In this document: piece after piece, positions 1 through 5,573 of the stretch
Position numbering within the stretch: the stretch's first letter is position 1
Layout of the letters: every line of letters begins with the position of its first letter
DNA from: Oscillospiraceae bacterium
Lineage (GTDB): Bacteria; Bacillota; Clostridia; Oscillospirales; Ruminococcaceae
NCBI GenBank assembly: GCA_031260615.1
Contig: JAISLG010000127.1
Coordinates: forward strand, 1 to 6,339
DNA length: 6,339 nucleotides
Reading direction: 5' to 3'
Made by a program: the position numbers and the translations under genes
The notes under the pieces: generated by a model
Told to the model about the DNA's origin: nothing
The model's database searches: none
Seen by the model: the letters and a program-made list of their open reading frames with translations, nothing else

Positions 1-1
1 A

Positions 2-331
2 CGCGAAATCCCCTTTATCCCCGAAAAACTCCGAAGCCCCGTTGTGTTTGAGTTCAAGGGCGGTGCAGGTAGTGCCGTGCAAGTTACCCTCAGCGTGCGT
101 ACCCAAAATGGGTTCAAGCGCGAAGTCGTTTACGCCGATGTATTGTCGGGTAACGCCGATGGGTTCAAAATTGCCTTTAACCCGAAATACCTCGCCGATG
201 CGCTCCGAAACGCGGACGGCGGCCTTACCCGTATCGCGTTCCGAAAAGCGGAAAACCCAATACGCCTCACCCCCGACGACGAAGAACGCGAAAACCTGTA
301 CAAGTATATCGTTGTGCCTGTGCGGTTGTAA
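2..331 (+). CDS. dnaN: DNA polymerase III beta subunit (sliding clamp), C-terminal part
   Basis: The reading frame enters from the left edge, so only the last 109 residues are visible of a protein that is usually about 370 long. They cover most of domain III of the beta clamp, the ring that encircles DNA and tethers the replicative polymerase. Seen: the run IAFNPKYLADAL, matching the family's typical (I/G)FN-x-(K/R)YL-x-DAL strand-helix block, and a C-terminus VVPVRL in place of the classic MPMRL that forms part of the protein-binding pocket. The gene stops at TAA 329-331, 29 bases before the next gene, an S4-domain gene that commonly follows dnaN in Bacillota; this synteny supports the call. 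The stretch before the IAFNP block is less conserved than usual but aligns in length. Confidence is high despite the truncation. Confidence 0.93.
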   Translation, partial: REIPFIPEKLRSPVVFEFKGGAGSAVQVTLSVRTQNGFKREVVYADVLSGNADGFKIAFNPKYLADALRNADGGLTRIAFRKAENPIRLTPDDEERENLYKYIVVPVRL

Positions 332-360
332 TTGTATTGTAAAATAGATTGTGATAAACT

Positions 361-558
361 ATGAAAACCGCAACAGTCGAGAATATCACCACCGAGTATA
401 TCAAATTGTCTGACGCGTTGAAATTTTTCGGGCTTGTTAAATCGGGTGGCGATGCCAAAGTGCTTATCCAAGGCGGAAAAGTGTCCGTTGACGGGGAAGT
501 CTGTACTATGCGCGGAAAAAAACTCCGCGGTGGCGAAATTATTAGTTTAGTAGAATAA
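361..558 (+). CDS. rlbA: Small S4-domain RNA-binding protein (YaaA/RlbA family)
   Basis: This 65-residue protein consists almost wholly of one S4 RNA-binding domain. Seen: the S4 core from about residue 14 to 62, with IKLSDALKFFGLVKSGGDAK followed by a VLIQGGKVSVDGEV segment and the RGKKLRGGE turn that are hallmarks of the YaaA family. Length matches the usual 65-75 residues. In Bacillota the gene typically lies between dnaN and recF, and here it follows dnaN by 29 bases. The family is thought to bind ribosomal or structured RNA; the exact role is not settled. No convincing Shine-Dalgarno precedes the ATG, so translation may be weak or depend on coupling. The stop codon at 556-558 overlaps the likely ribosome binding site of the next gene. 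recF, the usual next gene, is absent here. Confidence 0.92.
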   Translation: MKTATVENITTEYIKLSDALKFFGLVKSGGDAKVLIQGGKVSVDGEVCTMRGKKLRGGEIISLVE

Positions 559-564
559 AAGGGG
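558..564 (+). promoter_or_regulatory. Shine-Dalgarno for the RicT-like gene
   Basis: The purine run AAAGGGG starts at the last base of the upstream TAA stop. It ends 8 bases before ACG 573, ideal spacing for that codon, and there is no ATG, GTG or TTG in frame nearby. This site is the main reason for placing the start at 573. It is an inference from spacing alone. Confidence 0.5.
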
Positions 565-572
565 ACATCACC

Positions 573-1805
573 ACGGAAATTATCAAAATCAAGTTCGATA
601 AGAGCGGCAAAAGTTATGCGTTCCGACCCGATGAGGACTATGTTCCCGGCGACAGAGTTGTTGTTAAACCGGGCGGATTCCACGAGGAGTTAGTCGCCGT
701 CCACGAGGGTAACCGTGAGGCTGCCGCCGATGAAATGGTCGGGGATATGCTCCCGATTCTAAGACGCGGAACAAAAGAAGATTTGCGAATATTCGATAAG
801 CGTCAGCGTGAGGCAATGGCTATGCTTGACGAGTTTGTCCCCGTTATGAAACGTGACGGGATTAAATTGCTCGCCGTGCGGATTAGTTTGGATGGCGGTT
901 ACGTTTCCGCGAATATCGTCCTCCCGAATAATGCCAAAATTGATGAGGCAATAGACCGCGATTTGCATATAAAATACCCGAGGTTCAGTACATTCCGCGT
1001 GGTATGCAATCCGCGCGAGGAGGCGAGAATCGCAGGTGGTTGCGGCGTTTGCGGTAAACCGTATTGCTGTTCGCAAGGGATATGTTCAAGGCTTGTCGGG
1101 AACGGGCGTAAGGCCGCCGAACGGCAAGGGCTTAATGCGTATTCGGGTAAATGCTTGGGCGGTTGCGGACAGTTTATGTGTTGTTTGGGCTACGAAGCGG
1201 AGTTGTATGAGAATATATCGAAGGTTACGCCGAAACTCGGCGAACGCGTTGAAACGCCGATGGGTTTCGGGCGTACAATATACGCGAATGGGATTACGGG
1301 GATTGTGCGCGTTGCCTTGGAAATGGACAGGAATGACAGGAATAATGACAGAAACAGTGCCAATGCACCCGACAAGAAAAAGCCGACTTTCGGGTACAGT
1401 AATATGCCGAAGTTTTGGGACGGGAAAGTATCGGATGTTAAACGGATACCGAAAGCCGCCCCGATAATCGACATTAACTCGCACCCGCCTGTGAATGTAA
1501 CCGTGCCGAAACTAAAACCCCTACCGATACCCGATTTCACGGAAAGTATCGCGAAAAAGAAACAGGACGTAATAATTGACAAGCCGCCCGTGCAACCGCC
1601 TCCACCGCCGCATACGGCTATGAAACTCGCGGAGGTTGTAATCGCGGAAGTGGATTCCGCGCCGAAGTTGCCGAACGACTTTCCGAAACAACGGGCGCAT
1701 ATTCCACAGGCGAATGTGCCGAATATCGCGAATATTCCGAACACTGCCGCGCCGCCGAAGAAAAAGAAAGCGGCTTTGCTCCCAAATGGGAAGATACCAA
1801 TATAA
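573..1805 (+). CDS. ricT: PSP1-domain protein of the RicT/YaaT type, apparent non-AUG start
   Basis: PSP1 C-terminal-domain protein, 410 residues if started at ACG 573. In Bacillus subtilis RicT (YaaT) joins RicA and RicF in an Fe-S-binding complex that stimulates RNase Y cleavage and influences sporulation and competence. Seen: an N-terminal beta-rich part starting EIIKIKFDKSGKSYAF, and two cysteine clusters, CGVCGKPYCC plus a further Cys (residues 157-171) and CLGGCGQFMCC (194-204), followed by LGYE and the VETPMGFGRTIYANG strand turn. These match the family's conserved Cys-rich core. The first canonical start in frame is ATG 735, which would delete 54 residues of clearly homologous N-terminus, while the frame is open back to 546. 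The tail after about residue 265 is Lys/Pro-rich and low in complexity (a PPPPP run, KKKK near the end), with a DRN repeat near residue 255. It is the last gene of the dnaN-led unit. Confidence 0.88.
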   Translation, partial: TEIIKIKFDKSGKSYAFRPDEDYVPGDRVVVKPGGFHEELVAVHEGNREAAADEMVGDMLPILRRGTKEDLRIFDKRQREAMAMLDEFVPVMKRDGIKLLAVRISLDGGYVSANIVLPNNAKIDEAIDRDLHIKYPRFSTFRVVCNPREEARIAGGCGVCGKPYCCSQGICSRLVGNGRKAAERQGLNAYSGKCLGGCGQFMCCLGYEAELYENISKVTPKLGERVETPMGFGRTIYANGITGIVRVALEMDRNDRNNDRNSANAPDKKKPTFGYSNMPKFWDGKVSDVKRIPKAAPIIDINSHPPVNVTVPKLKPLPIPDFTESIAKKKQDVIIDKPPVQPPPPPHTAMKLAEVVIAEVDSAPKLPNDFPKQRAHIPQANVPNIANIPNTAAPPKKKKAALLPNGKIPI

Positions 1806-1820
1806 AAGTGTATGGTTATA

Positions 1821-1860
1821 ATACCGCCCCCGATATTGTGTCGGGGAGCGGTATTTTTAT
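1821..1860 (+). terminator. Intrinsic terminator of the dnaN-rlbA-ricT unit
   Basis: ATACCGC (1821-1827) pairs with GCGGTAT (1848-1854) and CCCCGA (1828-1833) pairs with TCGGGG (1841-1846), leaving a single bulged A at 1847 and a 7-base loop. A run of five T (1854-1858) and ATTATT follow. It lies 15 bases after the ricT stop, so it ends that transcript. It also argues against starting the next gene at the upstream in-frame codon 1808. Confidence 0.92.
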
Positions 1861-1862
1861 TA

Positions 1863-1892
1863 TTGACAAAGCCCCCCTTCAAATTGTATCAT
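1863..1892 (+). promoter_or_regulatory. Sigma-A-type promoter of the glycosyltransferase gene
   Basis: A perfect -35 TTGACA (1863-1868) and a 5/6 -10 TATCAT (1887-1892) are separated by 18 bases, immediately after the upstream terminator. The expected transcription start, about 7 bases past the -10, is near 1899, which falls between the two candidate start codons ATG 1895 and ATG 1901. Transcription from here would give a leaderless or nearly leaderless mRNA. Confidence 0.72.
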
Positions 1893-1894
1893 AT

Positions 1895-2974
1895 ATGTAT
1901 ATGAACGCAACATCTGCCGTTATAATACCCGCGTACAACCCCGACATTAAACTGCGGTCTGTCGTAAGCGAATTGCTTGCCGAGCCGCTTTTTTCGGTGT
2001 GCATAGTTGTCAATGACGGGAGTGCGCCCGAAACATTACCTAACTTTCCCGAGCCGACCGATAGGCTGATTATCCTGACCCATTCCGAAAACCGCGGCAA
2101 GGGCGCGGGTATTAAAACCGCGCTGAAATATATAACGGTGACAATGCCCGATTGCGCCGCCGCCGTATTCGCGGACGCGGACGGACAGCACGCAACTAAG
2201 GATATTGTGTCCGTTGCCGTGAAATGTGCTGAAACTGGCGAGTTCACTATGGGGTCGCGCGACTTCCGAAATGAAAATGTTCCCGACAAAAGCAAGTTCG
2301 GGAACAATATGATGAAACGTCTGATGAAATTCTCAACGGGGCGCGACATTGGCGATACGCAAACGGGGTTACGCGCAATCCCACGCGATTTGTTTGAGTT
2401 TTCGCTCGGAGTGTCGGGGGAGCGGTACGAATACGAAACCGAGTATTTATTGCAAATGTCGGCGCGAAATTTGCCGATTCGCGAGATACCTATCGAAACG
2501 GTGTATTACGACGGGAACGCGGGTACGCACTTCCGCCCGATAGCCGACTCGTTTAAGATTATTGCGTTGTTCGGGAAATTCGCGGGGGTATCGTTGTTGT
2601 CGGCGGTGTTTGATAATTTGCTGTTCGCGCTGTTCCGACAGTTCTTTTGGGGCGTCACAATATCGTACGCGGGGGCGCGGTTAATATCTTCGGTGTTCAA
2701 TTTCACGGTGAACCGCAAATTCGTATTCAAGAGCGCGGACAAATTACTGCTCGCGGCGGTGAAATACTTCTCGCTTGCATTGGTGATATTTGTGCTGTCC
2801 GACAAGTTGTTGGAATTTGCGTTGCACGCAATCGACCCCGATAGTGATTTGCCGGTATTTGCCGAAACGGGGGTTAAATTGGTGTGTGACGGGTTGTTAT
2901 TCGCGTTGTCTTTTGTAGTGCAGAGATTTTTTATATTTGGGAAACGGGCGGAGAAAGAGGGCGGCATTAAGTAA
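1895..2974 (+). CDS. Glycosyltransferase family 2 fused to a GtrA-like membrane domain
   Basis: A two-domain membrane glycosyltransferase of 359 residues. Residues 6-220 form a GT-A fold GT2 domain: VIIPAYNP at the first strand, VVNDGS (38-43), the metal-binding DAD in FADADGQH (92-99), MGSRD (119-123) and GDTQTGLR (153-160), as in dolichyl-phosphate-mannose-synthase-like and GtrB-like enzymes. Residues 227-355 are a GtrA domain with about four hydrophobic helices and its hallmark FNFTVNRKFVFK (268-279). The family transfers a sugar to a polyprenyl phosphate, and GtrA is thought to help move the lipid-linked sugar across the membrane for surface glycosylation. The frame stays open up to 1808, but that stretch holds the terminator and promoter, so the start is ATG 1895 or, if leaderless, ATG 1901. 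No Shine-Dalgarno precedes either. The sugar and acceptor cannot be told from sequence. Confidence 0.9.
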   Translation: MYMNATSAVIIPAYNPDIKLRSVVSELLAEPLFSVCIVVNDGSAPETLPNFPEPTDRLIILTHSENRGKGAGIKTALKYITVTMPDCAAAVFADADGQHATKDIVSVAVKCAETGEFTMGSRDFRNENVPDKSKFGNNMMKRLMKFSTGRDIGDTQTGLRAIPRDLFEFSLGVSGERYEYETEYLLQMSARNLPIREIPIETVYYDGNAGTHFRPIADSFKIIALFGKFAGVSLLSAVFDNLLFALFRQFFWGVTISYAGARLISSVFNFTVNRKFVFKSADKLLLAAVKYFSLALVIFVLSDKLLEFALHAIDPDSDLPVFAETGVKLVCDGLLFALSFVVQRFFIFGKRAEKEGGIK

Positions 2975-3045
2975 TGGAAGCAGGAGGCGATAACTATTTA
3001 ACTACACACGAGAATACCTTGCATTGATATGTATCCATATCCGTT

Positions 3046-3375
3046 TCAATCCTCGGATATTTTCGTCTGTTTCTTGCCGTTAAACTTTGCCGCGCATACC
3101 CGTATCGCAAGTAATGGCACGCACGAAAGCCACGCAAGTATCGGGGCAAGCGGCATACTCGCCAAAAATATAAGCGCACCCCACAGGTATACATTTGAGA
3201 TGCCCCCGATTTTAACTACACCCCACATACATAACGAAAAATACGCGAAACCGCAGACAATGTACAAAACGAAAAATGCCCAATATACCGCTCTGGAAAA
3301 TTTATGCAATTTCCCCTTTTTGTTAAGTTTATGTCCGAACATAAATACGCTTGCTTTCCTATGTTTTTTATACAT
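3046..3375 (-). CDS. Small membrane protein of unknown function
   Basis: I do not recognise this 109-residue protein. Seen: a basic N-terminus, a first hydrophobic helix AVYWAFFVLYIVCGFAYF (about residues 29-46) continuing into CMWGVV, a second VYLWGALIFLASMPLAPIL (about 62-80) and a third partly hydrophobic stretch to about residue 92, then a Lys-rich tail. The positive-inside rule puts both ends near the cytoplasm or makes the pair a hairpin. The ATG at 3375 overlaps a good -10 element (3374-3379), so if that promoter is used the real start is Met-12 at 3342, which has an AGGA-containing leader, giving 98 residues. It converges with the glycosyltransferase gene, whose stop lies 71 bases away, and stands apart from murL, which ends in a terminator before it. 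The opposite-strand open frame lacks any such protein-like pattern. Confidence 0.7.
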   Translation of the reverse strand: MYKKHRKASVFMFGHKLNKKGKLHKFSRAVYWAFFVLYIVCGFAYFSLCMWGVVKIGGISNVYLWGALIFLASMPLAPILAWLSCVPLLAIRVCAAKFNGKKQTKISED

Positions 3376-3401
3376 TATAATTACATTTTACCCCTTGACA
3401 A
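3374..3401 (-). promoter_or_regulatory. Candidate promoter of the small membrane protein gene
   Basis: On the minus strand TTGTCA (3401-3396) and TATAAT (3379-3374) are 16 bases apart. The -10 shares its last two bases with the ATG at 3375, so transcription would start near 3367, inside the longest open frame. This points to Met-12 (3342) as the functional start. Confidence 0.55.
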
Positions 3402-3415
3402 GCGCATTTTTTTTG

Positions 3416-3435
3416 TTTTGTATATATATACAAAA
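3416..3435. repeat. Perfect 20-bp AT-rich palindrome
   Basis: TTTTG, five TA steps and CAAAA form a perfect palindrome that abuts, sharing base 3435, the GC-richer hairpin to its right. It lies just beyond the murL terminator on the minus strand and about 15 bases upstream of the membrane protein gene's -35. It could be part of the termination structure or a protein-binding site. Confidence 0.6.
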
Positions 3436-3459
3436 GTGACCCCTATATTAGGGGTCACT
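3431..3459 (-). terminator. Intrinsic terminator of murL
   Basis: AGTGACCCCTA (3435-3445) and TAGGGGTCACT (3449-3459) form a perfect 11-bp stem around a 3-base loop. Read on the minus strand the stem is followed by TTTG and TA-rich DNA, and it lies about 50 bases past the murL stop. On the plus strand it is followed by AAGAAAA, not T, so it acts leftward. The T-run is short, hence moderate confidence in efficiency. Confidence 0.8.
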
Positions 3460-3510
3460 AAGAAAATTCAAAAAGAAAATAGCCGAACGCGCCGAGGGGA
3501 TTATACGACA

Positions 3511-4779
3511 TTACGCAAGCAAACCGACAAACTCTATTGGCACGAAGTTGTCGCTGTCGAACAGTTCCATATTGGTTATACCCGCGATGTCGGCGTGTTC
3601 GAGGAGGTATGGGAGCGGCTCGCCGATATGCTCGCGCAGTGTAATCGCCGCCGATACAGCGCGGCATACATCGTTTTTCGTTCCCACACATTCAAACGGT
3701 TTTACTGTGTCGGGCGCGCATAACCCGTCCATTATCGGCATATATGACACATCGTCTAACATATTCGCCCCGATAATCGCCGTCACTTCGTGGTCGGGTA
3801 AATGCGCGGATAACATCACCGCAACATATAAACACTTCGCACAGTTGCCGCACCAAGTGTCCGTTTTCTGCCCTAAATTGCACGAGCGGAATTTAGACAG
3901 GTATTGAGGATATTTCATAAACTCCGACATAATACGATACTCCGACCACGGGCGTAATAAACTAAAATAGTTCGGTGCGGCGTTGCCGAATATTACTGAT
4001 ACATATCGCCGAAAATCCCTCTCGAATTGCACCGACTTGCTGTATTGGTGGTTCACTCCGTGGGTGTTCCCCTCATTTGCTCCGCTCTCGTTCGATAATA
4101 TAATATTCTTGTACCCGTAAGCAATCCCGAAAAATACCGATGAGAACGCGACAATAGCCGAAAATGGCGTATGCCCGTTGTAATACCCGAGCGTGTTCAG
4201 CCGTAACAATTCCTTGTCGATTGTGCGCGTAACGTATAAAGTATCGCTTATCTCCGCAACGTCAAGACAATCGCGCGTTGCCTTGGACGGGTTTATCGCG
4301 TACCCCGTGATATTATGTCCGCCTTTCCGAAGCAGTTCGAGGGTAACGGCACTGTCCTTGCCCCCCCCTACGGGTACTAAATTCCCGCGCAAGTCGTAAT
4401 CCTCAATCGCCAAAGCCTTTCCACCCTCATAAACAAACTCGAATTTCGGGGTATCAAGTTTGTTGCGGTACAAAAATTCGCTTAGCCCATTGATGTATAA
4501 ATCCTTAAAAAAAGCCGCTTGGTACTCCGAAAAGTAGCCAATCTCCAACTGTATGGTTTCCGATAACCCCGCTTTCCAATAACTTACCAACTCTGTGATA
4601 CCAAGCGCGAATGCGGCACTCTGCAACGCGGCAATGTACTTGTCAAACCGTTCCTTTGGTATGGTAGGATACGTCCACACGGGTGCGAATTTATACACCG
4701 CCCCCCTCGCCTCGTCCTCAAATGTAAATTCAAACGTCAAACGGTCAGGGGTTAGGTCGTAGTTGGTGAATGTAAACAT
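3511..4779 (-). CDS. murL: UDP-MurNAc-L-Ala-L-Glu epimerase (MurL-like PP-loop protein)
   Basis: A 422-residue cytoplasmic protein that I read as MurL. In Xanthomonas MurL converts the terminal L-Glu of UDP-MurNAc-L-Ala-L-Glu to D-Glu using ATP, replacing glutamate racemase (MurI) together with an L-Glu-adding MurD2 ligase. Seen: an N-terminal domain of about 125 residues; a PP-loop VPVGGGKDSAVTLELL (135-150, GGGKDS at 138-143); YNGHTPFSAI (200-209); ILSNESGANEGN (227-238); VNHQYSKSVQFE (242-253); YFSLLRPWSE (271-280); and a Cys cluster, C300 then CGNCAKC (310-316), likely metal binding. I recall this order of motifs from MurL proteins. Start: ATG 4779 has Shine-Dalgarno AAAGAGGA 4 bases upstream; an in-frame TTG at 4803 is less likely. 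No murD2 is in the window. Alternative: another PP-loop AMP-forming enzyme with the same fold. Confidence 0.75.
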   Translation of the reverse strand: MFTFTNYDLTPDRLTFEFTFEDEARGAVYKFAPVWTYPTIPKERFDKYIAALQSAAFALGITELVSYWKAGLSETIQLEIGYFSEYQAAFFKDLYINGLSEFLYRNKLDTPKFEFVYEGGKALAIEDYDLRGNLVPVGGGKDSAVTLELLRKGGHNITGYAINPSKATRDCLDVAEISDTLYVTRTIDKELLRLNTLGYYNGHTPFSAIVAFSSVFFGIAYGYKNIILSNESGANEGNTHGVNHQYSKSVQFERDFRRYVSVIFGNAAPNYFSLLRPWSEYRIMSEFMKYPQYLSKFRSCNLGQKTDTWCGNCAKCLYVAVMLSAHLPDHEVTAIIGANMLDDVSYMPIMDGLCAPDTVKPFECVGTKNDVCRAVSAAITLREHIGEPLPYLLEHADIAGITNMELFDSDNFVPIEFVGLLA

Positions 4780-4783
4780 ATTA

Positions 4784-4791
4784 TCCTCTTT
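4784..4791 (-). promoter_or_regulatory. Shine-Dalgarno that fixes the murL start
   Basis: AAAGAGGA on the minus strand ends 4 bases before ATG 4779. It is the strongest ribosome binding site in the window and selects this ATG over the in-frame TTG at 4803, which has nothing comparable upstream. Confidence 0.8.
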
Positions 4792-4823
4792 GTTGATTAG
4801 CAAACGCGTAATGTTTTGGGGTT

Positions 4824-4875
4824 ACGGTGCGATGTAACGGTGCGATGTGACGGTGCAATGTAACGGGGCGATGTG
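4824..4875. repeat. Four tandem copies of a 13-bp unit
   Basis: Units at 4824-4836, 4837-4849, 4850-4862 and 4863-4875 follow the consensus ACGGTGCGATGTR. Copy 1 and copy 2 differ only in the last base, copy 3 has A for G inside the unit, and copy 4 has G for T at position 5. The array lies between whiA and murL, ending 45 bases upstream of the murL start. A 13-bp period is not a multiple of three and no open frame runs through it. Confidence 0.9.
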
Positions 4876-4928
4876 GACATCGCCCCCTACAATAGTCGTG
4901 GTTTGCGTATAACGGTCTTGGTAGGGGG
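4865..4928. repeat. Hairpin plus wider inverted repeat next to the 13-bp array
   Basis: GGGGCGATGT (4865-4874) and ACATCGCCCC (4877-4886) form a perfect inverted repeat separated by two bases; the left arm is the last 13-bp unit. CCCCCTAC (4883-4890) also has a perfect inverted partner GTAGGGGG (4921-4928) 30 bases on. No T-run follows on either strand, so it is not a standard terminator. It resembles a small dispersed intergenic repeat, or a site controlling read-through from whiA into murL. Confidence 0.75.
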
Positions 4929-4949
4929 ATATTATTATTATCTGTTCGG

Positions 4950-5567
4950 TTATAGGGTGTCGGCTAATTCTAATATATTTCGTATCCGCCTATTCAAAGT
5001 GCTTTTAGACACACCTAACAAATCCGCGATTTCTTTTAGCGACATTTCGGGGTTATCCGCGCGTGTTTCAGCCGACATACGCAGTTCGATAGACAGATTG
5101 TCGAATTTGTTCGCCGTTTTCAGTATGTCGATTGCGCTTGATATTCGTGCGACGGCATCGGCGGTTTTGTTCATATTCGACATAAGGAAGTTCTGTGTCC
5201 GTTCAATACGCCCCGAGGTTTCTCGGTAAATTTGCGCGTTGATATATTCGGCGGCGGCAGTGTCCGCTCCGATGAATGTCAGAAAATCCGCTATCAGGGC
5301 GTGTTTCTTTATATATAACCGCTTGCCCGATACGTGGAATGGGAACCCGTTGCCCGTTAATACTTCCGCAACTGTTTCAGGGGGTTGGTCGAGTTCGTCC
5401 CCCAACCGTATCTCTAAATGATAGTCCTTTAACGGGTGGGATACATACCCGTGTAACAAAAATAACTCCCGCGCAACCCTCGCCGCCGCAGGTAATGCCT
5501 TCGTACCCGATTTGTTTAATTCGTCTTTCACTGCCTTGGAGAATTTTACATCATCATATATATTCAT
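4950..5567 (-). CDS. whiA: WhiA-family regulator, shortened form
   Basis: A 205-residue WhiA homologue; typical WhiA is about 300-330. WhiA pairs a LAGLIDADG-homing-endonuclease-like N-terminal domain that has lost catalysis with a C-terminal helix-turn-helix, and it controls sporulation in Streptomyces and affects cell division in Bacillus. Seen: FSKAVKDELNK at residues 9-19 (the family's F-S-x-x-V-K-x-E-L opening), then directly LLHGYVSHPLKDYHLEIRLG (37-56) from the second LAGLIDADG half, an IGAD turn (99-102), the family linker around NFLMSNMNKTADA (126-138), and a C-terminal HTH (SLKEIADLLGVSKSTLNRRIRNI, 176-198). The first LAGLIDADG half seems missing. Start ATG 5567 is chosen because a promoter would begin the mRNA there; ATG 5588 lies upstream of the -10. 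murL follows on the same strand after 170 bases. Confidence 0.85.
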   Translation of the reverse strand: MNIYDDVKFSKAVKDELNKSGTKALPAAARVARELFLLHGYVSHPLKDYHLEIRLGDELDQPPETVAEVLTGNGFPFHVSGKRLYIKKHALIADFLTFIGADTAAAEYINAQIYRETSGRIERTQNFLMSNMNKTADAVARISSAIDILKTANKFDNLSIELRMSAETRADNPEMSLKEIADLLGVSKSTLNRRIRNILELADTL

Positions 5568-5573
5568 AACAGT

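Noticed and set aside
332..360. Possible promoter before rlbA
   Set aside because: TTGTAA and TGTGAT can be matched only with poor -10 identity, and the gene sits in a tight unit behind dnaN.
1190..1882. 230-residue open frame on the minus strand, rich in Phe, Gly, Ser and Thr
   Set aside because: It lies antisense to the ricT-like gene; its composition is what results from reading the complement of a Pro/Lys-rich coding sequence, and no domain is visible.
1808..1894. Upstream extension of the glycosyltransferase frame to codon 1808
   Set aside because: This stretch contains the ricT terminator and the promoter, and the translated residues have no counterpart in GT2 enzymes.
2974..3027. 17-codon open frame starting at an ATG that overlaps the glycosyltransferase stop, with AGGAGG at 2982-2987 inside it
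   Set aside because: The peptide is very short and unremarkable. The AGGAGG has no start codon at a usable distance, since a stop follows quickly in the relevant frames.
3026..3041. Short palindrome GATATG-TATC-CATATC between the converging genes
   Set aside because: The AT-rich 6-bp stem has no T-run on either side, so it is too weak to call a terminator.
3395..3426. Plus-strand TTGACA followed by TA-rich DNA, promoter-like
   Set aside because: The best -10 matches are at poor spacing and no plus-strand gene lies downstream; the TTGACA is the complement of the minus-strand -35 region.
3029..3439. 136-residue open frame on the plus strand
   Set aside because: It is the complement of the small membrane protein gene, has no start signal, and its translation shows no coherent domain.
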